Source of the DNA: Distichodus sexfasciatus | Taxonomy: Eukaryota; Chordata; Actinopteri; Characiformes; Distichodontidae | Direction: 5' to 3' | DNA: 64,000 bases | Assembly (NCBI GenBank): GCA_032718565.1 | Contig: JAVGVS010000008.1 | Span: forward strand, 496,001-560,000 | Shown: positions 13,301 to 25,000 of the stretch, piece after piece | Layout: the number at the start of each line of letters is the position of its first letter | Numbering within the stretch: the stretch's first letter is position 1 | The notes under the pieces: model-generated | The model's input: only the letters and a program-made list of their open reading frames with translations | Database searches by the model: none | Told to the model about the DNA's origin: nothing | Made by a program: the position numbers and the translations under genes

Positions 13301-13445
13301 GGATTTGTGGATTTTCTGGCATAAGTGGACTTTCTGGTGACATCGGCATCTGTGGATTTTCCGGTGACACTGGCGTTTGTGGATTTATCTGTATTTGTGG
13401 ATTCTCCGTCGCTTGGACATTTTCCGAAATCTGTGGATCCTCCAT
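4306..13445 (-). CDS. dcst1: DC-STAMP domain-containing protein 1 (sperm fusion factor with RING-like tail)
   Basis: Sixteen exons join in frame to 758 aa (human DCST1 is about 700). Exons: 13136-13445, 12348-12473, 12191-12265, 11764-11892, 11241-11380, 10895-11066, 10133-10276, 9896-10017, 9563-9720, 9315-9414, 9160-9238, 8892-9011, 8690-8806, 7635-7777, 4900-5010, 4306-4536. Order: P/E/N/Q-rich repeat N-terminus (1-100), membrane helices, the GPISNIQHN motif that is a DC-STAMP family signature, an extracellular Cys-rich region (~220-440), the core block TTDIRFDNVYVTTYFKLID (~465-485), further helices, and a C-terminal Cys-rich RING-like domain (~687-735; CIYC, CWVC, YCQPC, CVVC). Known family role: testis membrane proteins required, with DCST2, for sperm-egg fusion (mouse, zebrafish; worm SPE-42/49, fly sneaky). 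Human DCST1 has also been reported as an E3 ligase. The start is the first ATG (CAACGATGG context). Exon 11's donor was chosen among several by phase. Confidence 0.94.
6185..6395 (+). repeat. tRNA-like SINE, nearly full length
   Basis: It starts with ggtggtctaatggttagagt, a tRNA A-box-like promoter. A B-box-like 'ggtcatgggtctaatcc' follows, then the 'cctgagcaagacccttaacc' body and the 'cactctggataag...tcagctaaatgca' tail. It is the best-preserved reference copy for the degraded ones in this window. It lies in dcst1 intron 14, between the exons at 7635-7777 and 4900-5010. Confidence 0.75.
7258..7345 (+). repeat. SINE fragment
   Basis: A short stretch shares the 'gaaatcctggac...gtaccactgaggtac' portion of the SINE variant that is more complete at 35095-35290. 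Confidence 0.4.
10660..10795 (-). repeat. SINE tail with CATT repeats (copy 1 of 3)
   Basis: The segment runs from a (cattcatt)n stretch into 'ccaaaccgcttaatcccaac' and a 'caaccctgggcaggtgcc' block. It matches 47555-47690, and the reverse complement matches 31460-31620. This is the 3' end of a fish SINE whose tRNA-like head is seen at 31046-31200. It lies in dcst1 intron 6. Confidence 0.6.
12655..12790 (+). repeat. Degraded tRNA-like SINE
   Basis: The 'gtgttggtgaccacaga', 'gcccctgagcaagaccca' and 'actgtccct' blocks appear in the SINE order. It lies in dcst1 intron 1. Confidence 0.55.
12795..13030 (-). repeat. Degraded SINE, opposite orientation
   Basis: Read on the minus strand this has a tRNA-like B-box region followed by 'tgtcattgtgaacacatcac'-type tail sequence, as in the SINE at 35095-35290. 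It abuts the plus-strand copy at 12655-12790, giving a tail-to-tail pair inside dcst1 intron 1. Confidence 0.5.
13195..13420 (-). repeat. 27-bp coding minisatellite in dcst1 exon 1
   Basis: About seven or eight diverged copies of a 27-bp unit (9 codons, SPQIPVSPE-like) encode nearly the whole cytoplasmic N-terminus of Dcst1. Copies vary between S, N, L and M at a few positions, but the period of nine residues is kept. The frame is open throughout. Confidence 0.85.
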
Positions 13446-13779
13446 CGTTGCCTTCAACACTCACTGCAAGAAGTGAGCGGTGGCTGTGTCGGTTATGTTC
13501 TCTCGCGCCCTGGGCCTGTTTGAAAATAAACAAGTAACGGTCACGGTCCTGACAACTGTTAGTTTTCGCCATTTTAACGCGAGTGAGATTTCGGGAAAGC
13601 GAGGTAGGCTTCCTGAGCCTCTCAAAAACATTTATTTAGCCGTTTAGCCTCTAAAGTTTCCTCTGAACTTCGGAACCTGACAAGTTTTTTTCACTCAGGA
13701 AGCGTGTAAAAGTCGATGAGAAAGGCAAACGCATGAATGAGAGTACAGATAGTAACTGTTGTTTTTCACTAGGTAAAAG
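13446..13779. promoter_or_regulatory. Bidirectional promoter interval of dcst1/dcst2
   Basis: Only 334 bp separate the divergent start codons of dcst1 (minus) and dcst2 (plus). The interval and both first exons are richer in CpG than the surroundings, and I see no convincing TATA box. A TCTCGCG motif lies near 13500. Human DCST1 and DCST2 are also divergent neighbours. A shared promoter is inferred from spacing, not shown. Confidence 0.7.
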
Positions 13780-16700
13780 ATGGACAACCCTCCCAAACCT
13801 AGCGTCGGAGAGCTGTGTCGTAAGGCTAGGAACAGGGCTGGATGGTTTTGTGTTGGGTTGCTGCTCGCTTCGGCTTACGGCCTGTCGGCGCTGTACGTGC
13901 AGCACTATGGGATGTTGTACTGCGTTATCTCCACGGTTATCATCGCGACGGTGACAGGGCTTGGACCCATCCTCTCCGAGCGCATGCGAACGAATGTGCT
14001 GTTGATGCTGCCAATGCTTTTCTCTAGTAAGTTTCGTCAGATTCTCTTCTGTATTTCATAATAATGTAATTCAATTTAATGTATTTATTTAAACAGACTC
14101 AGGTCCATATATACATAAGACAGGACAGATTTGTACGCACACACAATATAAAAATCACAAATAAAGAAAATCAAATAACATACAGACATCTCAGCCAGTC
14201 ACAATGGGATTTGATAGTGCTACAATGATACTATTGGTAGATTCATTCATTCATTCAGACGTTGCATAAACTTAACCATCAGGTTTCTCAGCAGTGGTTT
14301 GAAAGTGCTTACTCCTGGAGTGACAAACGTCTGACTGGCACTCCCTCCTCTGGGAATCTTAAGGAGGATTTTCATAGCATCATTATACGCAACTTGTAAC
14401 TTCTGCATGCCACACCACGGATGGGCAGTGTAGAGTGGTGTGCAGTATGCTTTGAACACTTTAACATGAGTAAAGGAAAAGCTAAACGTATGTGCAGTAG
14501 TGTTTGTATGTACATATAACTTACAACAATGTCTACATCTCGATGGAGAGTTGCTGTGATATAGATACAGACACAGCAGTTTTTTGTGTGAACATGTTGA
14601 AATCAGTTGGAAGCGAGTCATTACTGCTGGAGGGCTTGCAAAACTTCCACATCATTTAATTTGCAGGCATATTGCCTTCACCAGTATACGGATTTACGGA
14701 AGAATAGTGTGAACAAAACCATCTCAAAACCTTGTGCACCGTTATGTCCGGTGTTATGGCGTTATATACAAAGCAGGATGGACATCTGAATTAATAACTT
14801 TTATTAACGAAACCAGGGCACAGCTCAGAGATATATGTGAAACTTGCTCTGAAACAAATAGAAAGCACATAGAGACAACTAACCAAACAAGCTTAAACAG
14901 AGTTTCTTACCATCATATGCACATGTACAGATACTGTCTATAGTATAAATCTTTAAAGAACATTTTTCTATATTTGCAGATATGTATTTTTTTTACTTTT
15001 TAGTTTATTGTAATATTTATATAACTTAATTTGTTGTTAACTTCTTATTGATAGATTCTATCTTTTGATTTACACAGACTTAGGATCATTTCACTACATG
15101 TTGTACTTGTATAATTAGGTTTGTGATAAAGAATCTTGAATCTTGAATAGAGGGACACGGAGGTGAAGCACATTAGGGCAATCAAGCCCCAAACAAACAA
15201 AGACACAGACAGGGAAAACGAAAAATGTCAGCCACTAGTGGCCAAGCGGGAGATCACAAGACAGACCTTATACATGCATTGATCGATTTGCATTACATTT
15301 ACATGAGTTATCAGGTTCTCATCCAGAACAATTTAGATTAGCTAATTATAGGGGGAGTCTCACTATGTACTTTTTTCTTCTTGTTTTAAAGTGGAGGGTA
15401 AAAAGGTCCTCCTCATTTTTGCCCTAACCATGGTGGTGCATGGTCCTTTGAACAACACATTGGAGAATTATGAGCGAGCAGCTGCAAGTGCGATGTGCGG
15501 ACAAGAGCTAACCTGGAACCAAACCCAGCAACTACTTCAGCACTCAGTCACACCATTGCAGAGTAAGCATCTTTACCCACTCGATTCCCACTGCAGCTTT
15601 ATGAATGAATAATAGTGAGCACAAGATTGATCTGATAATATAGGGTTTTGTCTGCATTCACATTTTGAAAAACTGGATTTCAAACATTTGATTGAAATTG
15701 TGTACTTTCTTAAATATGAAATATCAGACATTTTTGACCATACTGCACCCCAGTAACACTACCTATTAACTAAAACTTAATGGATATAATTAACTAAATG
15801 TGTAATATTATGGCAATGTTATTCTCAATCTCAAGACATAAAATAATTTGTATTGAATAAAAGGTAGTTTATAAATTCACCGGGTTCAAAATGTACTATT
15901 TCTCTCTTCCTTTTGGATGTAGCTGTGCTGGATAAGATAAAAGACATCAGTAGGAATGCCCACTCACTGGCAGGACGAGTGCAGAACCTCATCAAAACCC
16001 TCACAGACTCTGTGCGCCATATCTGTGAGTTAACCTTGAAGTACTTTTGTTGACAAAATTGCTGAAAACCCCTTGCTAACTGTCTCATTCTCTCTCAATG
16101 CTTTCCCAGCACGTTCTCTGAGGAATGTGTTGCATTATCTGGCAAGCATTGGTGACGTGTGTAACGATAAGATGGGGACACCTTACAAGAGGTGCAACGC
16201 ATTGTTTGATGAAGCCCGAGCTAACTGCATGGAGCTTCTCTCTGCGGTCCCCTCCCTCTGCCGCATCATTGATGGCTTCAGGCCTCTCTGTGGTATTTCT
16301 CGTGGTGAGCATCTTTCCAACTTTATCATTATGAATGTTGTAGGCCTGTAATTAGTATCTTCACAGGAACCTTCGGTTATGGCCTTTCCCACTCATTACT
16401 GTAATAGCTTGTGTTGATTTTCTTTTTATACTTGTTTTCTATACTTGTTTGCAATGACTTATAATGCAATGTCTTATTAGTATAAGCATATTTAATACCT
16501 CCTCATATTTGGTTTCCATCAGTACAACAATATAGTGTAAATATATTGTCTTGGTGACTGGTGGTCAAAAACCCACTGCTTCTCACCTTAGTGCGGTTTG
16601 TAAGTTGTCCGTAAGTGCTTTAAATTTATGTTCTTCAGGTATCGCTATTGTACGGCCTCAGATCCCTGAGACTGCACTTTGCTTCTCTCTTTCCCCTCAC

Positions 16701-19700
16701 ATTCCAGTGCTGGCCAGCCATGACTCACTCACTTCCTTCTTTCCCTGCATGTTTTCTTTTCAAATGGATTATTGTTTTATATCTGCCGTTGTGCCGGACC
16801 AGCCTGAATGGCACTCCTACTATTAAGTCTGAACATGACCTCAGACTTTGCTCACAAATTAGGACAAAAACACTATACACTGCTATTATAGCATTCCATG
16901 CTTCAAAGTACTACAGGGAAAATGTGGGCTTGAAATAGGACAAAATGCTACTACAATAATCTTTAATTTAAGCACTAACTTGCACTGACACTGAATGCAT
17001 GGCTGTGTTTTTATTGGCAACTATTTAACATCTCCTCTCATCTCTTCCCTAACAGTGGGTCAGTTCTTCTGTATCATACCTTCATATATTGGTGACCATC
17101 TAAAGTCTAAATTGGCTTTTCGTAAGTGCTGATGCTCTTCATCCCTCTATTCCCTCTGTATCATTTAAAGAGTGTTACACACTGTTTCATCTTGATGACC
17201 CAGCAACACACTTATTATAAGGCAGGTTTCCCCATTTCTTGCATTTTGTCAGTTTGTTTGATGTATTCACTCTAGCTACCATCGCAGCATTTGATCGAAT
17301 TAAGAAAGAGTTTGAATTCAACATGACAGCCTCAGTGAACTTTGACATAAAACTGAACAGTAGTCAGACCTGGCAGGAAGTGACACAGAAAGTAATGGAG
17401 GAGGTGTCAGGAGTTCGGCAGCACATCCTAAATATTATTTATGTGCTGGACTACGTGGGACTGTTTCTGCTGCTGTTCTTGTTCCTTCAGTGAGTCCACT
17501 AATATAAGTCACACCAAGTAATAGGTTTAATGCAACCAGTTTACTGCATCTGATTTTGTATGTTGGAGCAGGGCATTCTGGTACCAAAAATGCTACCTTC
17601 AAGGATATGATTTTGACAACATTTACATAACGAAGCAGTTTGAAGAGATGGATCATGAGGATCTTGTGGATCATGTGCTCCCACTCAGGAAACGAGAGGC
17701 CAACATCTACATTAGAACCAGTAAGAACTGTGTGCATACATAGTGGTTTAATGTTAAGGAAGGTTCAGACATGTAAGGACTGAGTCTGAATTAAAGTCGG
17801 ATTCAGCTGACTCTGACAAGTTTCCTCTCTCACACTCCCAGCCTCGTGCCGCTTGCCGCCTCGTGAGGGCATGGCCATGTTGACTGGCCTTCTGTCCGTG
17901 TTCTGTCACACTGTAGTGTCCTCTGCTCTGATCTTGGTGGACCTCATAGTGTTCTGGGGGTTTGACATTCTGTATCAGGTGGCTCAGGGAGAGGTAGTGG
18001 CCAGAGGTGAGAGCATTGTCGGTCTTTACTGTGCTCCTTTAGGTTGAAAAATTCTACTGTTCTAGTAAGTTACCTTCAAGGTTGGTATCCTGATCATAGC
18101 ATACATAAATGCAATTATTGCCAAAAATTGCAAAATCATACATAGTCAACAAAAAATAAATTTTTGAGTCATGGACTCAAAAATCTTGACTTTATCACCC
18201 TTCAGCATACTTTCATGTTTCCTGGGTTTCTATGATGCATCATACAACCCTTTGTTGTGTGTTTTTCCAGCTCCTGTGGCCATTGACCTACAAGTGAACG
18301 GTTCTGGATACGCATCTGATATCTTCAAAGATCTGGTGACTTCGTTTGACCTGATACAGAGAGGAAACATCACAGTCTTGAGCAAGAAGTGTCTAGTGAA
18401 ACCTGTAGTGCCAGACTACATGGGCTACATATGGATAGGTTCAAAGACAAAAAAACCTCTGAATGATACAATGAATGGATTACACAGCTATCTGGCGACA
18501 TCTAGTGTTTAAGATCATCTTTGTCCAACATGTTTTTCTTGTTGGTGTACAAAAATAGTACAAATATTAAAAATCAAAATACGCTAACACTACTCTAAAT
18601 TTAACATGTTAGCCTTGTAATAGTTGAAGAAGAAAAGAATGAGTGAAACTACTTTAAAAATGTTTACCTATGCCCTACAGTAATCGCAACCCATTTTACT
18701 GCAGGCTATTTCATATTGTGAAATGAAGCATACTGTATACTTTGGGTTTTATGGTGGATATGGTTAACAATTTGCTACTTAAATTGTAACTTGTAGGTAC
18801 ATTATTGCAGACTTTTGTCCTTGTGCTCATTTACAGGCTGTCTTTATGGTCTTGCCTTTTTGTTGGTGCCCATTGGATGTTATCTGAAACGTCTGCGGAG
18901 GGTTATTTGTGCTCATTACTACCCTCAGCGTGAAACAGTAAGATCAATATCAAGAAAATGCATCCACATTAAATCTTCTATTGTATATATTTTTTTTCTC
19001 AGTACATCTTTCCATATTATTTTTGTATTTACAAAGTTATCAAATGAAAACCTCCATCATGGTGCAAATCTGGTGTAGCTGGGTGCAGTTGCAGTTGGGT
19101 CCCACTTTATTCTAGAGAGCTTTACATATATCTTAAAAGTATGTTGTTTTGTTTAGTGATGATATCTTGTTTAGTAACATGGATATGGCCTTATCTACAG
19201 AATTGTAACACTAGGAAGAGGAGTGGAATTAGAAATATTCAATGTATTTTAACTGTAGATTCCTATCTATCCCTCACCACTCATGCATTCTTTGTTGTTG
19301 AGACATCTGGACATGTTTGGCATAATTTACTTAAAATGACATGTAGTAGTGCATAATTTTTATACATATTTCTCTCATTTCCATCTATCGTAACAACGGT
19401 CTATTTGAGCACACAGCTGTCACCAGAGAAGTTGATACACACCTGTTGCTGTTGTCTCTTAACACAGGGAAAAAGGAACTTAGAGAACTTAGAACAGAAA
19501 GTAAAGGAATTTCAATAAATAATAATTAAAGAAAAGCCTTAATGGTGAGGCATGAATAATTGGAAAAAAACAAATGTCAAACTCTACCTAGAAAGTACTG
19601 ATAATGTAGAATTTAACTAGCCATGGAGTCCATTGATGGAGATGGAGAATATGAGTGTATGTGTGTGTGTTTTAGGAGAGGATTCAACACCTGCGTAGAC

Positions 19701-21172
19701 GTATACTTTCTCAACGTGAGTCTGAGAGAAAAATCCTTTTAAGAATGGCAATTAAGGCCAAGGAGGACCGGGTTAACATACTGCAATCCCTGACCAGCTT
19801 GTGAGTCACTCCTTATACAGCTTACACAGGAATTAGCAAATTGTTAGTCTGTCTCTTGTGACTGATGATGGGATAAACTTTGCTCTTTGAAAATGAAAAT
19901 GTTAGAGAGTAGGGATGCCCCAAGGGTATTTTGAACCTGTTAATTTATAGTGTCTGTCCGGTATAATCAAGCCTATAGTCAATACTGAGTCAATTAAATC
20001 AGTACAGTTTTGGATGTAAGGACATGTAAAGTCAAAGGGATCTATATTAGCGCTACTCTCTACAACTTAAATAGGATGACTAATGCCAGACACAATGCTA
20101 AAACAACATTGAGTATGTGGGTGTCTGATTGTGGTGTTAATGGTGGGTAATTTGGGCTATCATTGCCAAATACTGTGAGTATGTTTGTGTGTCTGTCTGT
20201 GCAGCCTGCCTTCTGCAGTCAAGAATGCCATAACCATGCTTCTGGGTGTGAATGTTAAGGTCTGCCTGGCCTGTGGAGAAAAGATAATGGACACAAGCAG
20301 TTCTAATGTGCACACCTGCCCAGATCCGCAATTCCAAGGTTCCACACTAAGTTTGTTACTTACAGTAAATATAGGCTTTTACTGTCTCCATAGGTTTAGT
20401 ATCTTGGATCCTGCTTCTGCTGTTTAAAGCCATTTTCCTTTTTCACTTTTGACTAGTGATCAAAGAAGTTATTGATTAAATATATGCCACAGTGACAGAT
20501 ATAATGTGTTGAGGACCACACAATTGTGAGTTTGCCACTCAGAATATCTCATTCATTAGACAGTTTCATTAGGCAGCTTTTCCAGGGATGCTGTCCATGT
20601 AAGTCAGAAATGTAAGTCATTAGAAGTGGGCATCCGAAAAAAATGTGTTTGTGTAAATGTGAATTTGTTATATGGACAAATATTAGACTAATATTAGAAC
20701 TGCAACAGGTGTCCTCAAAAATGGGGTGCAATTGATTGTGGATGGACACATGCATAAACTCTCATATGAACATTATAATTACTGTGTAATATGTGATGCT
20801 GGCCTGGTCTTATCATACTTGCCTATGGACAAAGGGGTCTTATGTTTGAATTTAACTACATCCTACCACCACCAAACCCCCGAGTAAGTTGCTCCAAGAA
20901 TACTATCTCTATAATTTGGTGCTCTGCATAAGAGGGCTTGATAAATGTTGAAAATGTGTATGTAAATGTGTATCTTTTGTTTAGAACATATCTGCAGCCA
21001 GTGTTTTGGTAGGATGGGGAACAGTTGTCCGATTTGTACGCGTCCCCAGGTCGAAGAGAATTTTCAAGATGAGATGTGAGTAAACTCTTGTTTTTACTTC
21101 AACACTAAAGCATGCACAGGTTCTTCACACTGAATGTGTCCTAATTCCAGAGATTCCAGTGATGGTGAGTAG
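13780..21172 (+). CDS. dcst2: DC-STAMP domain-containing protein 2 (sperm fusion factor)
   Basis: Fourteen exons join in frame to 649 aa: 13780-14026, 15392-15562, 15923-16024, 16110-16304, 17056-17121, 17276-17489, 17572-17720, 17842-18006, 18271-18438, 18837-18937, 19676-19800, 20205-20338, 20985-21075, 21151-21172. Visible in order: two N-terminal membrane helices (~20-62), a third ending in the family motif HGPLNNTLENY (~96), a Cys-containing extracellular region with GDVCNDK and EFEFNMTA blocks also seen in human DCST2, helices near 310-330 and 391-415, a long loop with YGYAS-like and FDLIQRGNI blocks, a last helix (~495-510), the basic LKRLRRVICAHYYPQRE motif, and a C4-type RING-like domain (~582-633; CLACGEK, CSQC, CPIC). 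The last seven residues come from a 22-nt exon ending DSSDGE, matching a DSSDEE stretch in human DCST2. There the human protein continues for over 100 residues, so the fish protein lacks that tail. Two donors (after 18438 and 17489) were set by phase. Role: partner of Dcst1 in sperm-egg fusion. Confidence 0.94.
14230..14640 (-). mobile_element. Non-LTR retrotransposon fragment (reverse transcriptase C-terminus)
   Basis: The minus-strand ORF contains FKAYCTPLYTAHPWCGMQKL, AYNDAMKILLKIPR and FKPLLRNLMVKFMQRLNE, the conserved C-terminal block of fish LINE reverse-transcriptase proteins. Only about 80 codons remain, so this is a truncated piece inside dcst2 intron 1. I cannot assign the LINE clade. 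Confidence 0.6.
14950..15150 (+). repeat. Possible LINE 3' tail with short terminal repeats
   Basis: An AT-rich stretch ends in 'gataaagaatcttgaatctt', resembling the short-repeat tails of non-LTR elements. It is in the opposite orientation to the reverse transcriptase fragment at 14230-14640, so it is probably a separate insertion. Confidence 0.35.
20815..20960 (+). repeat. Degraded SINE
   Basis: It keeps 'tacttgcctatggacaaagg', 'cccgagtaagttgctcc' and 'tctgcataagagg...gataaatgttgaaaatg' in SINE order. It lies in dcst2 intron 12. Confidence 0.4.
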
Positions 21173-22050
21173 ATAAGGCCATGTAGGAACATGATGACAT
21201 CACCAGGCATCTGGGAGAAGAGTGACAGAAAGAAGACTGTGATTAAAGCAGTGATTTTGTGTTCTTTTATTACTTAATGAATGTTCTCCATACATCAAAC
21301 ATTCACAGATGTACACCAAATGTTCTTGTGATTGTTCTTAACGGTAATGTCTGTATATTTTCAAGTTTCTGTTTTTGCAAGTTATATAGCAGATGGCTGT
21401 GTGTGTGATACAAAAGAAAGATTGAAACGTAGTTTTTATGTTTTTGACTTTGTTTGAGAGGAATGTCAGTTCAGCATTTAAACCAAACATTTATATTCTG
21501 CTATCTTCTGTTTTACTGCTAATGTTATGCTGACTTCATTTCTCACCTCACATAACTTTGTTTTATCAGACTAGATGTGTCTACAGTTTAGATGAAAATG
21601 GCATCGTCTTTCTGAAGCGCAGTTAAAATGTGGTCGTTCTGGTTTGGTTTATTTCTCTGCTTTTTCAGCCTCAGCGCTTATGGAATGGAGCGTGGAGCGC
21701 TTCCGCCTCTTCGTTTTACTGTAATAAAAAATTCCCCATTTATCTTCTGGTTATGTAGTTATTCTCAACGCTGTCTGACGTGGCATAGTCTGCGCAGCCC
21801 GCTCTTGAGCACACACAGATTGCTCATTTGGGATAACATTAAGAAGAATAAACACACTGCGTCGCCTAACGACACTCCAAAACCTGAGATTTTTTATCAC
21901 GTTCCTGCGTGACCGTCCCTGTATCAGCTCACACACAGCGGGACTGACGTGGACGGTAGGAGGAAACTAACCGCGAAGGGCGGTGAGGGAATACGACCAC
22001 TAAACTTTACTCACCGAGTTTCCTCGAAATTCTGACGCAAAAACAACGAC
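21173..22050. other. dcst2 3' flank and S100 promoter region
   Basis: The left half is AT-rich, without genes, and should contain the dcst2 3' UTR. The right part (about 21650-22050) is less AT-rich and has more CpG, as expected of the promoter and 5' UTR of the S100 gene starting at 22051. I find no clear TATA box. Confidence 0.5.
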
Positions 22051-25000
22051 ATGGATACACAGGTAAGCCTCCGCGGCATTCCATGCTTTGATATATGTAC
22101 ATTTGTGCTCAAAACGTTTTTTTTTATAAAGTAAGGGGGGGAAACAAAGGAATGTGCTCTTAAAACAATTCAAAAACTATGGTCACTGAGCATAATGTGG
22201 TACATAAAGTGTGTCTTGTTAATGATTACTTATTCTAAAAATAAATAAAAAGTAATGTGATTTACGTGCAAATGCTCATGAATATACCTGCTTGTTAATT
22301 TGCCTGATGTAATCACCTTGTCATATTAATCAAGCCAAGGTGTTTCCTAACCACGAGCCTGCTCCTTAAAAATGGTCTTTCATTGTAATATTATGATGTT
22401 AAACAGCGTGCTACCTTTGCAGGGTAAAAATAATTAACCCATAGTATTACGTCCAAAATTTCACCTTAGGGTAGATTTTTAGCACCATGTAAATATGTTT
22501 CTTTTCTGTTGGCCAACGCCCAGAAATCAAATAGAACTGCTTTGTCTGTTGCAAGTGGTATGGTCCAACCTGGTGTAACTTGTCAGGTGTCTTGTCGCGG
22601 AGGAAGACGCAAACGCGGGAAATCTGGATGCAATGGTGGCTTTATTTACAGTGCTGAGCAAACCACAGTTCAATGGGAAGCCAACCTGTGATGTGCGACT
22701 CGCTGCAAGGCAGAGGAATACCAGGGAAGTCCGGGTAGGCGTGGTGAGAGCGGCTAGAGGCTAGCCGTTAGCAGGTAGCGGCTAACTAGCTTAGCGGTAG
22801 CTGGTTAGCTTAAGCGGCGGTTGCTAGTTCCAGCAGCGGGCGTCTCGGCAGAGTATACCGGGGCTTGACGCCTCTGTCGATCGGCCTGGCGAGTGAACCT
22901 ACGGACTGCTCGCTGGATGTTTATGTGTGCTGCTTTCCAGACCCGCTCAGCCGTCCGGAACCACCCGTCCACCCGAGGGACCTCGGTGGGCGAAGTGTCC
23001 CATGGGCACAGCGGAGGCTGATGCCCCAACACACACTGAAAGGGGGTGAGGCCGGTTGCGGGATGGCGAATTGAATTCTGGGCATACTCTGCCCATACCA
23101 GATACTCTGCCCAGTCGTGCTGCCGGGCATGACAGTACGACCGGAGGAACCTCCCTAGCTCTTGGTTCATCTGCTCTGCCTGCCCATTAGACTGGGGATG
23201 GTACCCAGAGGTGAGTGACACGGTGATCGATCTGTCGAGAATGTCTCGGGTTGAGTCTCTTGGCCTGCCGGATGTATTCCAGATTGCGGTGGTCTGTGAA
23301 TACAATGAAAGGATGACATGCCCCCTCTAGCCAGTGTCGCCATTCCTCTAACGCCCCCTTAACAGCTAACAGCTCGCAGTTCCCTATGTCATAATTCCGC
23401 TCGGCCTCTGTTAACTTCCGGGAGTAGAATGCGCAAGGGTAGAGTTTCTCTGGGGACCCTGACCTTTGTGACAGCACGCCCCCCAGACCCACCTCAGACG
23501 TGTCGACTTCGACCACGAAGGGCTTGGTGGGGTCTGGTAACCGCAACACAGGAGCTTTGCGTAAACAAGGCCTCTAGTTTTTGGAAGGCCTGACGGGCTG
23601 GCTCCGTCATGACCAGTTTGGTGGACTTTCCCTTGAGGAGTGCCGTGAGGGGAGCTGCCACTAGGCTGAATCCCCGGATGAAGCGCATATAGAAGTTGGC
23701 GAACCGTTGCAACTCCTTGACCGAGGTGGGCTCAGGCCACTCAGTTATGGCTGCCACCTTTTTGTCGTCCATGCCTACCCCCTGCGGCCCAATGGTATAG
23801 CCGAGAAATGTGACCTCACTTCTGTGAAACTCACGCTTCTCGGCCTTGGCGTAGAGTCCATTTTCGAGCAGGTGGCGGAGGACTGTCCGGACATGCTGCA
23901 CATGTGTCGGGTAGTCTGGGGAGTACACCAGGATGTCATCCATGTATACCACGACGTAGCGGTGCAACGTGTCCCGGAAGACGTCATTAATGAACGCCTG
24001 GAGAAATGAAGGCGCGTTGGCCAAGCCGATTGATATTGATAGTGGCCTGAGGTGGTGCTGAAGGCTGTCTTCCACTCGTCGCCTGCTTGAATACGGACCA
24101 GATTGTAAGCGCTCCGGAGGTCAAGCTTAGTGAAAAGCCTGGCCCCAAGGAGCTGCTCAATTGCCGAGGGGATAAGCGGAAGGGGGTGCAGATACATCAC
24201 TGTGACCGCATTGAGCCCTCAGTGGTCGATACAAGGCCTGAGGCTGCCGTCCTTCTTCTCGATAAAGAAGAAGCCAGCAGAGGCCGGGGACGTGGACCTG
24301 CTAATGGTCCCGTTCCTGAGCACCATAGCCACGTAGTCCTCCATTGCTTTGGTTTCTGCCCCAGACAATGGATAGACCCGGACCGAGGGGGTGCAGTGCC
24401 AGGTCAATAGCACAGTCCCACGATCGGTAAGGCGGGAGACGTGTGGCCTTAGAGACACTAAATACCTCAGCTAAGTCGGTGTATTCAGGCGGAATGTACT
24501 GTGGTGTGTGTGCATTAGGGCTCTCAACGGCCGTGGCCTGGAGTGAGACAGGAGCAGGTAGGTGTGTGGGTGTGCATGCGGGTGACAAGGAGCGAATTTG
24601 TGCAGTGGACCAGTCAATGTGGGGGTTGTGAGTGCGCAACCATGGCAGGCCTAGGACTATATCTGTATGGATGTGATCGAGGACTAGGAGCTGGATGTGC
24701 TCGGTATGTTCAGACGGAATGCGTAAGCGTATGGGTGCAGTGAGCTGTGTGACGGGAGTGGAACTGACGGGGTGACCATCTATGGCTTTAACAGACCTCA
24801 GGTTTAATACTCTGGCGAGCTCGGCCGTCGGGGAGGAGGCGCAGACACGACATAACTACTTCCTTAGTTTCATTGTCAAATGTGAATTACCTGGTTACAC
24901 TAAATTACTCTGCATGACAGTAATGACAGGACAACAATTGAGTTCTAATCTACATAGTGTGGAGGATCCTCGTGAATCTGTCTTCAAGTATTTGCTCTCA

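Noticed and set aside
21628..21912. Plus-strand ORF of 94 codons between dcst2 and the S100 gene
   Set aside because: No family resemblance and no supporting splice context. It overlaps the probable S100 promoter and 5' UTR region.
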